Positions 48,780 through 62,125 of a stretch of 64,000 nucleotides of DNA are shown here, one piece after another. This stretch comes from Hydractinia symbiolongicarpus. Lineage: Eukaryota > Cnidaria > Hydrozoa > Anthoathecata > Hydractiniidae. The translations under genes and the position numbers were made by a program. Position 1 is the stretch's first letter. Each line of letters begins with the position of its first letter. Below the pieces are notes generated by a model that was given only the letters and a program-made list of their open reading frames with translations, had not been told where the DNA came from and made no database searches. The stretch spans positions 23,784,501 to 23,848,500 of the forward strand of contig NC_079886.1 in NCBI RefSeq assembly GCF_029227915.1, written 5' to 3'.

Positions 48780-51700
48780 TGCCATCGCATCGGCGACTTG
48801 GAGAAGTGATTTCACTTGTTTAAGAACATCTCAGATGATTTACTACCTCCATTCTGCCTTTTTTTTTAAGCAAATGAAGGTAGGGGTTGGGTAAATCCTT
48901 GTCACTGCTACGAAGCTTGTTTATACATTTATATATATGTTGAGAATTAGTAATTTCACGTTAATTAAGTTAATAAAATTTGAAATAATAAAGCAAATAT
49001 GAAGCCACATTTTCTCCGCTGGGGAAAGTTGTTTTGTGCTAATTTTTTTTTAGATTATAGCCAGTTTTTGCATTATCTTAAAACAAAAATACACGGGGAG
49101 TCACAGTCCTGATATTTACTTGCGGGCGCATTTAAGTGATTATGTAATGAATCACATTTGTGCTACATCCGTCATTTTTAAAATTTCGCAGGGTGAAAAC
49201 AAACCTAGTTCGTAGGGGGAAGAATGCTATAAAATGTGGAAATGGAAACATAATTAGCTAACAAACTGTAACCGCAATAAAAATCTGTCTGGAAATGATG
49301 CTTTTAGCTATCTAAATTTTGCTCCAAAAAATTATCTGTGCTCAAACTTCCTAACATTGTTCTTAAAACTCCAAAATGTGTCTAGCTCTGCACTCTCTTC
49401 ACCTGAAATATGGACCTCCGATAAAATTGTTATGAAGTCAAAAATACTATCCTGTTACAATGTTATAATGATAATAATGTGTCGATAAGCCGCAAACGCC
49501 TGCATATATAAGGGTGAGTTCAGGCGAATTTTCGAATTAAATTGGCCTGAACTTAAATTGGTTGTCCTCCTAAACCTCCTGCACTTTCCTGAACCCCCCC
49601 CCCCCCCCCCCCCTCCCCAAGAGCATTCCTGAAATGCAATTCCTTGTAACATATACTATGAAGACACAGATGCTGGGCCAAGACTTCCCTCCCCCACCCC
49701 CCTATTCTACAACTTCTACCAGTTGGTGTTTTAACTTGCTAGCCTGTCCATTTTCTTTACTCATGTGTTCATTGTAGTCAATGCTGCAGGTAGTCAGCGA
49801 TAAAGGAAGTTCTTTACTGACTTGAATCAAAAAGGCTTGCTGAGTCAAACTGTAAACAACAAAAACCTTTGTGTGGGCATTGCTGTACGTTTTCTACACT
49901 TTTGCAGACATTTCCAAGCAGGAAGTAGCAATTGAGTTATTGCTCATCTTCAGTACCTGTAACAAGCTCATTTTCAGTATCTCTTACAAATATTACGAAA
50001 GAAAACAACCGCATGGTATATATATAAAACCGCTTTGTATATATAAAATCCTGGCCTGTGTCTAAGTCACAAAATTATCATCCGGAAGTTTACGGCACAA
50101 GCCCTAAAGGAAAGGAATTATTTTACCTTTAGGAAACAAGATGGCGACTGAGACAAAGCTTTTCCCCAAGCCAATATTTTGCAACTTTATTGATGTTGAA
50201 TGTCTTGCAAGTAATTTAAAACAAATTAACAATGGAGCCATGGCTAAGATTAGACACTTCGTATCGTGCGATGTCCTCATTTTAGTTTGTCATGCTATTT
50301 TTCATTCCCATCTACTATTGTTCTCAAATTTGGGGTCAACCTAGTGCTTCTGTTAAATAGATTTATACACTTCAAAATTGAGCTATTTGTTTGGTGTCTT
50401 TTGTCAACCAATACACATCTGCCACCATTCTTTATGGTAATCTTGTTATACTTAAATTTTCTAATATATATTGTACCTATGAATAATATTCTTTTTCTTC
50501 ACAAGTTGTATCAAAAAACACTTTCTGAAGCTATTTCTTTCAAATATGTTATTGACTTCACTCACCCCGCACCTCACAAGCACAATTTAATTTTTTTCCT
50601 ACTCGCATACTAGTCAATTTGATACCAAATCAATTCATAATCAAGTTATTTTGTTATGAACTCCTTCCTAACACTTATGCCACATATTAAATTCTTTAAT
50701 GTCTCATTATGTGTGCTTAAAGAAAGGCTCCAAAACACATATATAGATATAAGATTTGCCACATATCTTATAGGTTCTATAAATTACATCCCACATTTGT
50801 ACCAGATTCCCAGTGCTAATACTGGTGTGGTCATGCATATACCAGCGTTTAAGTAGTTTATGTCGGCAAATATATGAAAAATCACCTGGCCTGTGTAACT
50901 TCATAAGATATTAATTTTTGTTTTCTAAAACAAATTTTGATATTTTAAAATCTTGATTTGGATTATACATATATAGAGTAAGACTGTGGAAGGGTTTTTT
51001 AAGAAGAAATTAATGTAAATGAATTCATTATAATCTATGTCAAATTTGTAGGAGCAAAACTGTAAATTTAATTTGGTTAGTATGTTTTTAGTTTATAATA
51101 TCTTTATAATGTATCTTACATTATTGATGTTATTTTTTTTAACAGCTATTTCATTGATAACAGTAACACTACTGAAAAAAATGCTGTATAAATATTCTAA
51201 ATAAATAAAATAAATAAAAATAAAGATACATGGCAACAAATTCCCACCTGGATAAAACCTACATATATCATACTATAAAAGTATTGTAAATGTATATATT
51301 TACATTTTACAATGATACGTTTTCACTTACATTATAATTTAACCTATGATCATAGTAATAAACCATGTCTAAAAAAAAAATTCATTACTTTGTGCTAATA
51401 GACGACCAAGATTAGACAGAATAGTGTTGCTGGAAATGTGTATATAAAGGACCCCATGGGAACTGCAAAGGCTAACAACTTGTTAGTTGACAAAATATAC
51501 ACTCACACAATATATAGTGATCTTTGTGATATTACACATTTTAATATTATCTCTTGACATTTGAAGTGTCTAATTATGTTTATAGATGTGTGCATTGTGT
51601 ATGTTTTGGCATAAATAGATCATGTTTCAACACAAATTTATTTTTGTTGTTTTTTTGTCGAAAATTATTTTTTTTACAATTTCATTGTAGCACTAGCTAA

Positions 51701-51816
51701 AAAGCAGTTTTTTTAATTTTTCGTAAAATTTAAAATTTTGTTTTTAAACTTTCAGACATAAAAAAGTGTTATATTTTCAAATATATACAAATTAATGATT
51801 GCATTATAAGTCAATA
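48780..51816. other. Intergenic / 5' flank of the SLC32-like gene
   Basis: Mostly AT-rich noncoding DNA. A frame from the ATG at 50141 (ACAAGATGGCGAC context, 67 aa) has an attractive start context but no recognisable domain and no clear continuation exon; I left it unannotated as a gene. Confidence 0.4.
49594..49613. repeat. 20-nt poly-C run
   Basis: Uninterrupted C20 followed by TCCCC; it yields a poly-Gly chance frame on the minus strand. Confidence 0.95.
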
Positions 51817-54486
51817 ATGGATCATAACGTGGGTTATGGTGTATTAGCTCCAGAAAATTTCAGTGATATTTTTCCTGACGAAGAGGGTAATACGTTGTTG
51901 TTTGGCCAACAAGCAGCTACCTATGGAAGTTTAGGTAACGTAAGTGATTCAACTAATGACAGGTAAGGTATTTTAATTTTGAGTAGAACAAATTATATTT
52001 AATTACAACATGCAACATATTTTTCAAAGCATGTTCATTTTGCTTCTTCTTAATGTACAGTATTTTAATTCTCTTTGTCCATGTGTCAGTATCTTTTACA
52101 AAGAGAATATTTTTACGTGATATGTAGGTCTCGTTTGTTAGGTGACAAATAAGCTCTTTCTTGAGGTTAAAAATTAGTTTCACATCAATAACTTAGGGGA
52201 AGTTAGCCCCATTTTATCTCATAAAACAAACGTCAACAACTTCAAATTTGTAATTTCATTTTATATATATTTCTGCATTTTATGTATATTTCTGACAGGA
52301 AAAGTTGAAAATGTATGCGTTCTTTGCCAGGCAGTCTTGTCATTCTAGCATGTCTATTGCACTAGCACACCTTCAACCCCATAAAACAAAGGCGGGCATG
52401 CTGCTCTCAGGTCTTATGTGCAAAATTTTATTCCTTGTATTAGGGAGGTGCCATCACCTTTAGCCTAAATTGAGTCAAAACTGGGTTATTATATACACAA
52501 TGTTTTATACAGGATAGAACATTTATTATTATTAGAATGTTATTAACATGTGTTCTGAATAATAATATCATCTAAGGGATTTAAACTTCAATATCTCTGT
52601 AACTGTTTGTTGAAAACACGATTCCATACCTTAATCAGCATTTTATGCAACAGTCTGATGGTCTCATAATTTTTGCTATGTCAATAAAAAGTGTGAGTAG
52701 CCTTTTAACTTTAAAAGGTAGAAACTTGTATTAAGCAAAGTGTCAAAATTTTTAACACTGTGAGTGACATGTTTTGTGTGTGTAGTTATCACCGATGGTA
52801 TGATTACGATTCCATGGTGAATAGATCTTACCAGGATGAACAGTCATATCATGGTACAGCTTACGAAACAGAAACTGATTATGGTGCTTATTCATGTAAT
52901 CAATCTTGCTGCACAGATACTGATGGTTTGTCCATTGTTTTGCAATCAGTTTTTTTAGTGTCATTAATTTTTTTTGTCTCTTTAACTCTTCCTCTATTTT
53001 ATGTTTTTTTAATGTCTTGTTGTCTGCCAAAGTTAATTCCTCTCAACATATTTTTGCCTTATTATTTTTAACAAAGTCTATGATTGTCATTATTGAAGTA
53101 AAAACAATCCAGTTAAATAGAGTTGATAAATCCTGACTGTATTCTTTTCCAGGGGCTACTGTTCTTCCCCCGGATCGAGAGAGCATAAATTACATCTCTC
53201 GTACAGATGCTTCTGCCACTGAAGAAACGTTTTATTATTTGGAAAAGAATGTAACAGGAAGTGCATCCACAGCTTTGGTTGGGTGGAATATTGTCAACCT
53301 ATTGCTAAGTACAAGTCTGCTTTGTTTCCCTTTTGCAATTGCAATGGGTGGCTATGTTGTGTTACCGTTTATTTTTCTCATATGTGTTGTCACAAACTAC
53401 ACCAGCAGAATTTTGGTGAATATGATGTATGAGAAATCAACAGATTATCATAGCAGAAGAAGACGTGTCAGGATCAGAGTTGATTATGTTGATCTTGCAC
53501 AGGATGTTTTTAATTCACGAAAAGGAGCTTGGTTTATTCAAACCTTTCAAGTGTTCGAAATGGTAGCTATATGTGTTTTAAATATTTGTGTACTTGGTAG
53601 ACTGACACATGAGATAGTGCCAGGTGTAAATATTCATGGCTGTACTGCTATTGCTGCAGTACTTGCATTGCCAACTTTTTTTATCCGTAAGCTGGCAGTA
53701 ATTGGTTGGATGCAAACAATTGGAGTGTTTTCATTGGCTATGGGTTTAATTATAGTTCAAGGTTACTGTCTGGGAAACGTTTCAAAATGGAGTATTTCAT
53801 CAGTGCCCAAACACAATATTTCAGCATTGCCTATAGCTATTGGAATTATAATCTATGCATTTGGCATTCATGGAGTCATGCCAGGGTTAGAAGAACAAAT
53901 GGGAAAACGCAAGAGATTTGGATTTGTAATTAACCTCACATTTTTTCTCGCTGCAGGAGTGCAATGTTTTTTTGGTTTTACTAATGCTATTTTATATGGT
54001 GGGAAGACAAATCAAGTGATCACGGTTGATCTACAAAATCATTTTGCACTTGGTGTGGCTACAGCCTGTTTCATAGGAATCTCTATTTTATCACATTTTT
54101 CTCTACCAACATTTGTTGTGCTTGAAAAACTTGACAACGCAATTCATCAGATGTTTCCATGTTGTCCATCACATGGAGAAAATAATTTTAACCTTTTTTT
54201 ATCTGTTTGTTTACGGTTTGTTGTTATGGGGTTCTCACTGGGTGTTGCTGTGTTGGTTCCATACTTTGCATATCTAATGGCATTTGTTGGTTCTACAATA
54301 ACAGTGATTATGTCACTTGTCGTGCCCTGTTCATTTCATTTAAAGCTTTGTAGAGCACAATTGCGTTGGTGGCAGATAACGATAGATGGGTTTATTATTT
54401 TATTTGGAATTCTCTGTTTTATGTTTGGATCATATTTTGCTTTTATGGCTATATTTACTGAGCACAGTCAAAATGAAGGATTTTAG
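51817..54486 (+). CDS. SLC32-like (vesicular inhibitory amino acid transporter family) AAAP transporter
   Basis: Exons 51817-51962, 52786-52925 and 53153-54486 join in phase to 539 aa. The N-terminal ~130 residues are hydrophilic and cytosolic, rich in Tyr/Asp, with a dicysteine SCCTD. The membrane domain starts at about 137 with ALVGWNIVNLLL...LCFPFAIAMGGY, the AAAP first-helix signature seen in VGAT, followed by RVRIRVDYVDLA, GIHGVMPGLEEQM (central helix region), NAILYGG and about ten hydrophobic helices in total, ending close to the C-terminus. SLC32A1 loads GABA and glycine into synaptic vesicles by H+ exchange. Cnidarians have many SLC32-like paralogues, so substrate and location are not certain. 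A second in-frame GTAAGT donor inside exon 1 (about 51940) would break phase with exon 2 and was not used. Confidence 0.92.
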
Positions 54487-55963
54487 GTATTGTTGCACAG
54501 GTATTTTAACTGCATTTTTATATAAGATTTTTATTAAAAAGAAAATATTCTCCTAAATTAGTCACAAGCAAGTAATTAGCAAAGATCTAGGTTAACCAAG
54601 CCATATCTTGCTGTATAGAAATAATGTAGGAATAAAAAGTGTAAGAAGAACAACTTATATTGTTATCTAAGATCGATTATCTAAATATCACTTTGAAAAA
54701 TCAAAAACAGTGTTTTGATGAATTTTGACCAAGTTTTGTAAAAAAGGTATTTCTATTCATGTGTTTTAAAAAGTTTTGTCCAAGTTTATTGGTTAGTTTA
54801 CTAACCACATAACGGGTTAACTACTTCATTAACCAAACTCAGCTTAAAATTTCTTAAAATTTCAACTTAATGTTAGAAAAACTTCAAGATTACCTTTTTC
54901 CTAAAATTTTCAAGGGAGTGTAAAGTTCTTTAACTTATTCAGAAAACATTGAGTTTATGGTTATAATTCATAGCATAACATCCAATCAACTTCCAGCGCT
55001 GTTCAAAGTAATTAATATGCTTGTTTAAATGAGAAGCTGAGTTTTGTTTTAATTAAATTTACCTTTAAACTTTAAGTAATTTATCAAAATAAATATCAAA
55101 AACAACTGACAAAAAAATAGTGTGGGGGAGAAAGAAGAAGAAATGCTTTTCTATTTTGTATATATAAGTTTTTGTGTGCGTACTGTAAAATAAATTTAAG
55201 ATTTGTAACCAACTTACAAGTTACTCCACAGTTGTTGGTATAGCTGTATTAAAAGGATTTTATATTATGTTTTTATTATATTTTTAAAATGTTTTTTTAA
55301 ATTAGCTTCTTTGTATCTTATTTATTAAATAAATATATTAAACTGAATTTTTTGATTGGTTTCAAATTTACTTTATTCTCACATAAGTGAGACTTGGTAA
55401 AGCTTACCTCCTGTTAAAAAGCAAGTTGATTTCATACAAAAGTCCCTTAAATGTTGTGTACCGTTATTCATTGATTATGCCCCCACTCCCGAATAACCCC
55501 CCTGACCGAATAGCCCCCCCCCAAAACAAATAAGCCCCCGGTATGCATCGGTTTGGGTTTTCATAAAATTTTTATTGGTTTTTTATGAGTGATAAACAGA
55601 ATAACAAAATATTGATATTCTTCACACATATTAAAAATATCAAACTGAATTGATGCAAAAAATATTTACATTACCACATACTTTGATAAACCTAACAGCA
55701 CCTCATTATTTCAAATACATACGTCATGACTCAATTAGCATTATTATTAAAACTTCTAAGTCCAAAAACTTGAGAACTGGTCAAGGTTTTTTTAAGAAAT
55801 AAAAAAAGATGGACAATTTTTCAATCTCTTAATGATAAATGAAATTGTTATTTTGTGAGAGATAAGCTTTATATTTCTACAAAAAGAAATAGTTTCGAAA
55901 ATGCCTGTCTTATTAAATTACTTAAAACGTCCTTTTTTTAATCATTGATTTAATTTGTTAAAG
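54487..55963. other. Intergenic between the SLC32-like and METTL4 genes
   Basis: No gene is recognised. Contains the 3' UTR of the transporter and, at 55480-55545, a C-rich repeat (GAATAACCCCCCTGACCGAATAGCCCCCC) related to the interior of the MITE at 22998-23294. Confidence 0.5.
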
Positions 55964-58900
55964 CTAAACTGGCTATAATACTAAAAACAAAATCCGGCTG
56001 GCTATTAGATCAAAATGACTCTCTCACATCTGCAGCAATAGGGACAAACTACAGATCGAATGCAGCTTTATTTTATGTGAAAGCAACATATAGAGATGCA
56101 GTTGATCATAAGAACAAACCATATGTTAAAGGATGTGACACAACAAAGAAGCATGAATCCAGTGATATGATATCTGAGGATGGTGTAACGTCTGATTCAG
56201 AAAAGAAAAGAAAACGTAAGGTTAGTAATGTTTTTTTTACATTTTTTTTATGTTATGAAATTGGTATCTATATGTATGATTTTTGTTCGTCTTTATAGCG
56301 TAAGAGAAAGTGTGCAATGAATCATGGTGAATTAAAAATGATAGCATATCATCAGAAGGTGATTTTTTTCGTTTGATTATTGAATTTTTGTAAATAGGTC
56401 TTATTTACAAAAAAGTTTAGTAGCAAAAAAGATTAGTTAAGAAATGTAAAACTTTAAAAAATCTTTGTATATATATTTTATGATCAATGTGATCAAAATT
56501 GTTTAAAATTTCCACTTTTATCTAATTGGACCTTTTTAAAGACCCCATTATGTTTTTCTAGATTTGTTTTTTTATTTTACTACCATAAAAAAATTCTGTT
56601 TTTCAAATTATCGATCCAGCATTCCACTTTCATTGACACCTCAACTAAAGAACTTGTTACGCTTGGAAAAACGTATTTTAACAACTTGAATCATACTTGT
56701 GAGTTAAAATTACATTTCTTTTTAACATCGTATAAACAACTGGTCAACTTCTTAAATATTTCTCCCCTTGTTTGCAATAGATACTTCTAGTGTGCAACAT
56801 TCGGTGGATGAAATACATTTGGCGTCCTTCTGTAGTGACTGTGAATTTATCTGCAAGCAACCAATTATACTTCATTGTATGTATTTTTTAATATTTAACA
56901 GTTTATTTTTTTTAATATGAAAAAAGCCAGAAAAAGCTGCTAAAAATTAATATAGTCAGAAAAGGGAATTTCATAAACCTTTATTACCTAAAAAACAATT
57001 CTAGGCTGCTGTAAATTCTGAAAGTTTTTTCTAATGTTCTTGTTACGTTCATTTCACTGTATACCATTTTTTATCTAGCTCACTCAAGTAAATATGATGA
57101 TATTTTTAATCGTGTTGTCACTAATTCTAACGATGCAGCCCATATATTTCAATTTTCGAATCAATTTTACATCATTCCTGCTCAATCCACATTTATAATG
57201 TCTGATTTTAAAGTGTTACCGAATTTATTGAAAGGTAGGGTAATGTTATCTAGAATGATGTTACCTGTGCAAACGTTGTGTTGCTGTTCTGTTTTACACA
57301 TTTTTTTATTCGTGCTTGTTGCTACATAGGTTTTTCATATGATGTGATAGTAATGGATCCACCGTGGGAGAATAAATCTGTGAAAAGGAGTAAGAAGTAA
57401 GATTTGCTTAGTAAAAACACTTTTTTATGCATGTTGTTGATTGTGATATAAGAGTAATATTTTGTTTGTCTTCGTATTGATGCCCGTATTTTATTCACAG
57501 CGGTAGCGTTTGTTTCTTTCTTGTTTGTTCATTTATTCGTTCGATGACCTTGGTTTGTTCTTCCCCTGTTTTTTTTTCGTTTCTTGTTCGTTCGTTTCTA
57601 GTTTTCTTGTTCATTTCATATTCGTTCGTTCGTTCGTTCGTTTTTTTTGTTCGTTTATTAGTTTCTTGTTTGTTTATTCGTATCGTGTTTGTTCGTTCGT
57701 ATCGTGTTCATTCGTTTTTTGTTCGTTCGTTCGTTTCTTGTTTGTTCGTTCCTCGTTCGTTCGTTCGTTCGTTTGTTTCTTGTTTGTTTTTATGTTTTTT
57801 GTTCGTTCGTTCATTTCTTTTGCGTTCGTTTATTCGTTTTGTGTTTGTTCGTTTGTTTCTTGTTCTGTTGTTGTTTGTTTCCTGTTTGTTTGTTCGCCCG
57901 TTTCCTGTTTGTTGCTTTTTTGTTTTATTTCTTTATTTCCTTGTTTGTCAGGTTTTCTTTAATTCTATTTTTAAATTCAGATATTCGCACCTACCCGAAT
58001 ACGACTTAAAGAAGATTCCCATGCAACACTTACTATCTCCAGATGGTATTATCGTTGTGTGGGTAACGAACAAACAAAAGTATCTTGAGTTTGTTAGAGA
58101 TGTTCTTTTTAAGCATTGGGATGTTGAGTTAGTTGCTCACTGGCACTGGGTGAAGGTATGTAGCCACTTTGTCTTTCTTAATTTAGGGTATCTATAGAGT
58201 TATCAAAATAAATGAATTTCTAAGAGCATTATGAACAACCATTAGCAATTGCTAGAATGTTCATTTACATTTTTAACTCAGTCAATTTATTCCACTTTAT
58301 AATAAAAAATTGGTAACATTTTCTTAACTTTGTTTTACAAGTTGACAACATGTGGTGAGTACGTAACAGAGTTCTCTTCAACACACAAGAAACCATACGA
58401 GCCGCTTCTCATTGGTCGAAGAAAACAATCAGCTGTTGACATACCGCGAGAAAGAATCTTCTGTTCTTTACCATGTTCTATTCATTCAAGAAAACCAACC
58501 TTAGACGGTAAAAATAGTTATTGCGATTTGTTGCGTGGAGTACTGATTGTACTCTGGGTGACATGTTTGAAGCATTCTGTGAATTGTTTCGTCTCAGAAA
58601 ACCAGGATTTCTTCTGACTATGGCACGTTTGCAATTTAAAATAATTATCTTAAATCTGCATCTATTATGGTTCCCCTCTCTCGTTTTGTAAAAAATATAT
58701 ATATGGTTACTGACCATTTAATAAAATATAATAATTTAGACTACCGCTTATGTGAATAAATTCTTTTTTTTACACAAGTGTATAAAAAGAAGAAAAAAAA
58801 ATTCCTGGTATAATAGGTGAAAAAAGTGTTTGTGGAACTTTTGTGGTTTTCGCGGGTTTTGGAAAATTTTATTCCCGCAAAAAGTAAGGGCAATCATTAA

Positions 58901-60200
58901 TCGCCGAGGTTTTTCGTGCGAGATGTGGTATCTAGAAAGGTTTTTTAAGAGTTTTCATGCTAATGAGACAAAATCTTAAAAACTTTTTGGAAATAATGAA
59001 AATTTTGTCCAACTGCAAAAATTTCTTTCCGCAAACACTATTATATGTATGCAAAACTTGATTCACCCGTGGTTGTCCTTCACCCTGTAAAAACGTAACT
59101 TTTTCTGAAGTGTTTATAAATATATGAACGAAAAATTGTGTAAAAAGTGGAAAAACCTTAATTCTTCTACAATTTGGATTTTCGTTTTATTGAAATCTGT
59201 TTTCTAATTATTGATAATTCAAGATTGATATTTTAAGATAAAAGCTTATGGATATTTCTTATGGAATTGAACACAAAAAATACCTTTTAGATTTTAAACC
59301 TTCGGAAACCTGGAAAGTCTAAGTAATTTTGTAAAATAGACAGAATCCCTTGCAAAAGTGTATTGTATTTTTCTACTCTCTTTTGTATTGTCTGATATTG
59401 ACGTTTAGAAATATTACGACCGTATGTTCGCAACACAGCGTTGTGTTTAGAGTTATTCGCAAGAAGTTTGATTCCTGGTTGGACGAGTTGGGGAAACGAG
59501 GTAAATACATAGAATTTATTTACTGGTTAGTTCAATCTGCATTGTTTCTGCAAAAAAATTTCATGACAATCAAAAATTTTGGTGTCTTTTTTAAAGCGCA
59601 TTAAGACATTCTTAATACGTCTTAATGTGTTTTCCCACAAACGGTGGAATGGGAAGAGAATGCTAATGATGATTAGCAGACCTCATTTTTAGAAAAGAGA
59701 AACGTCTCTATTGCAACAGCAACTAACTTTATCCGAACAAAAATCTCGTTTTCTTTATTGAGATCTACATTACTTTGCATAAGAGGCTGTAAATCTTTAT
59801 CCGAACAAAAATCTCGTTTTCTTTATTGAGATCTACATTACTTTGCATAAGAGGCTGTAAATCTTTATCCGAACAAAAATCTCGGTTTCTTTATTGAGAT
59901 CTACATTACTTTGCATAAAAGGCTGTAAATCTTTTAGAAAAGATCATAACAAACATGGAGGTCTCTAACGTCATATCAAACATTCGACAAGTAGAATAAA
60001 AACGTTTTTATATTAATGAAAATTTCACTATGTATATGTCAAACAGTTGTTTTAGTCTGATTGTTCGTTGGTTGTAACATTCCGATGGATTATAATAAAA
60101 AAAGCAGTTTAAGACATTCTTTAGACGAAACCTGAAGTTCAGTGACTTTTGTTTTTAGACTATCAAATTTCAAAATACAAAGTATTTCTGCAAAAGCTGA
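55964..60200 (+). CDS. METTL4: METTL4 (MT-A70 family N6-adenine methyltransferase)
   Basis: Exons about 55964-56220, 56299-56358, 56620-56698, 56781-56876, 57079-57234, 57330-57396, 57981-58155, 58342-58507, 59409-59500 and 60159-60200 join in phase (about 396 aa plus an unresolved N-terminal start). Landmarks in order: SGWLLD near the N-terminus, KKRKRK then NHGELKMIAYH, the catalytic DPPW in VIVMDPPWENKSVKRS, WVTNKQKYLEF, AHWHWVK, THKKPYEPLLIGR, PCSIHSRKPTLDE, LELFARSLIPGWTSWGNE and a terminal TIKFQN. DPPW is the MT-A70 catalytic motif. METTL4 methylates the internal m6Am of U2 snRNA in mammals and has been proposed to act on DNA. No in-frame ATG precedes the conserved start in the first exon shown, so an upstream coding exon is missing. 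Introns carry TTCG-type and 68-bp repeats. Confidence 0.92.
57480..57960. repeat. Degenerate (TTCG/TTTG)n pyrimidine-rich microsatellite, METTL4 intron
   Basis: Nearly 500 bp of GTTCGTTCGTTTCTTG-type sequence in the intron between METTL4 exons 6 and 7. It produces long Phe/Val/Ser-rich chance frames that are not genes. Confidence 0.93.
59728..59931. repeat. Three tandem 68-bp repeats, METTL4 intron
   Basis: Units start at 59728, 59796 and 59864. The first two are identical over the unit and the third differs by about two bases. Each carries the inverted pair ATCTC...GAGAT. They lie in the last METTL4 intron, and the near identity implies recent duplication. Confidence 0.95.
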
Positions 60201-60731
60201 GGTCGGCAAAAATACATTACACTATTCTACAACTACCATTGTTGTGTCACCCACGAGTTTAAAGATAACATGTACAACATTGTAAGAAAGAAAACGATGG
60301 AAGCAAAGATTTCACTGCGATTTAGTTTGGAGAAAACATTATTTTGTGAATTAATTTTATATTATAAAATTGTTTAGAAGTTTTCCCTTTTTTTACGATG
60401 CTGTATTAAATGAAAAAACGAATAAAATGTTGTTCGCTAGAAATACTGTTATCAAAAAATCTTCTTGATTGTTTTTCACCTGTATAACCAACAAACAGTT
60501 TGTTTTCGTTTGTTTAAACCTTACAATAATGCCAACATGTTGTATAAAATATTAAATATTACTTCTAGAAAAATATACACAATTATTTCATATTGAAAGG
60601 CAAACAATGCGAAGAGGATAACGTGCCCAGTGTTGGTGTCAAGTGTTACAAGTAAAGCTGATTTTGTTTTTTGTTGTTTTTACTTAAGAATTCTATTTCG
60701 ATGCTAATTTTTTTTTCTTTTTTTTTCTTAG

Positions 60732-62125
60732 TGGCTAGAGCAAAAGCTAAGTAAGTGATAAAATTATTTTGTAGACACTTGCATGCTCCCTACAGTTGGT
60801 ACTTCAGTTTTAGAACATTTCGTGGAAAAAATGCCGCTGTTTCGTAGGGTGTTTTTTTAATACTTTGGCCCCTATTAACTCTTAACACCCGTTAACTCAC
60901 ATAGTTCTATAAAAAAACGAAAATTATTTCTCACAAATTAATTTCACCTTGGTCCGTAAAACCGCCAAATTTAATTTCGCCAATCTCCATAAAACAGTCA
61001 AGTTTAATTTCGCTAAGCCACCCTTTTATTTTTAGAATGTTTTCTAAAAAAAAATCTGCAAGGTTATTTGTAACTGTCGGCAGTCGATGTAATATTGACA
61101 CGAACGTCATCCGAGTATTAAGTTCGACCACGAATTTTAACCGAATATTAAACCGACCACTGTGAATGCGAAAGATGTGATGTTATGACTTCATGTTTTT
61201 TAGACGTATTGTTGTTCGATTGGTTAGCATGGCAGGAACAGGACATTTCTATACCACGACTAGAAATCGTCTGAAAGATAAATTAACGATGCTCAAACAT
61301 GATCCTGTGGGTAAGTTATTGCTATGAACAGGGTTCTTTAGGCTATGGGCCGGTTTTTCATGCTAGAGACAGGTTTGTTCAGCCTAAACACGGAGTGTAT
61401 GCAGGTTGTTTGGGGCTGTAGACAGGTTGTTTTGGGCTGTAGACAAGGTTTTTCGACCTATAAACAGGGTTGTTTGGGCTACAGACAGGGTTTTTTGAGC
61501 TATAGAGAGGTTCTTTGGGTTTCAGTCATGGTTGTTAGATAAGTTGTTGGGGGTTGTAGACAGGTTGTTTAAACTGTAGACAGTGTTGTTTCAGCTATAA
61601 GCAGGGTTGTTCGTGCATGTGTTGAAGATTACCGTAGTACTTTTTGGAATACTTGATAGTCGCCCATATTCGTATTGCGGGGTGTCCAAAGTAACGTATC
61701 TTCTGGAGCTAAAGTAGCGTATTCCCAGACCTTAAAACCTCTAAAATCATAAAATCAGACTAGCAGACGTAGCCTTATATAAATATTTTTAAACCATTTT
61801 TTGTCCAGTTAAAAAACATTGTTTTTTTGTAAGTCATTGTGTTAAGCCTTTTAATGCTTCTCTTGCCATAAATTTTCTCGTGTCCGCTTGTGCGCGTTTT
61901 AATGCACTTTGAATATTGAAATTTTGTAAAAGTTGAAGCAAAAAAATATGAGAAATCCTTTAAATTTTTCTCGTTCGAAGGCACTTATATTGTTCCAGGT
62001 TTGTGAACATATGACTATTGTAATGTTTTTGTTCACTTGTTTATTTTTTAGTCAACAAGCACGTTCTGTATACTGAGCAGAAAGTCAAGAAAGGTGAAAA
62101 GAAATCGAAAGCTGGTGGAAAATAA
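60732..62125 (+). CDS. MRPL33: Mitochondrial large-subunit ribosomal protein bL33m
   Basis: Exons 60732-60750, 61204-61310 and 62052-62125 join in phase. The product is [45 protein letters not shown], then a Lys-rich tail ending KKSKAGGK. This matches bL33m across its length. The first 19-nt exon starts with TG, so its first codon is split (NTG). If the missing base is A, the start codon itself is interrupted by an intron and the protein is 66 aa, close to the human length of 65. The upstream exon was not identified. It lies 531 bp downstream of METTL4 on the same strand. Confidence 0.92.
61325..61620. repeat. Degenerate tandem repeat (GGTTGTTTGGGCTGTAGACA type) in MRPL33 intron
   Basis: About ten diverged units of roughly 25-28 bp with the core GGCTGTAGACAGGTTGTTT occupy the first part of the intron between MRPL33 exons 61310 and 62052. 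The open frame across it is a repeat artefact. Confidence 0.85.

Noticed and set aside
52760-53071. Standalone 103-aa protein with hydrophobic tail
   Set aside because: Its first part is exon 2 of the SLC32-like gene; the rest is intron.
57510-58009. Overlapping 106-217 aa Phe/Val/Ser-rich frames resembling membrane proteins
   Set aside because: Created by the TTCG/TTTG microsatellite in a METTL4 intron; only the end (after 57981) is a true METTL4 exon.
61345-61542. 65-aa plus-strand frame
   Set aside because: Translation of a degenerate tandem repeat in the MRPL33 intron.
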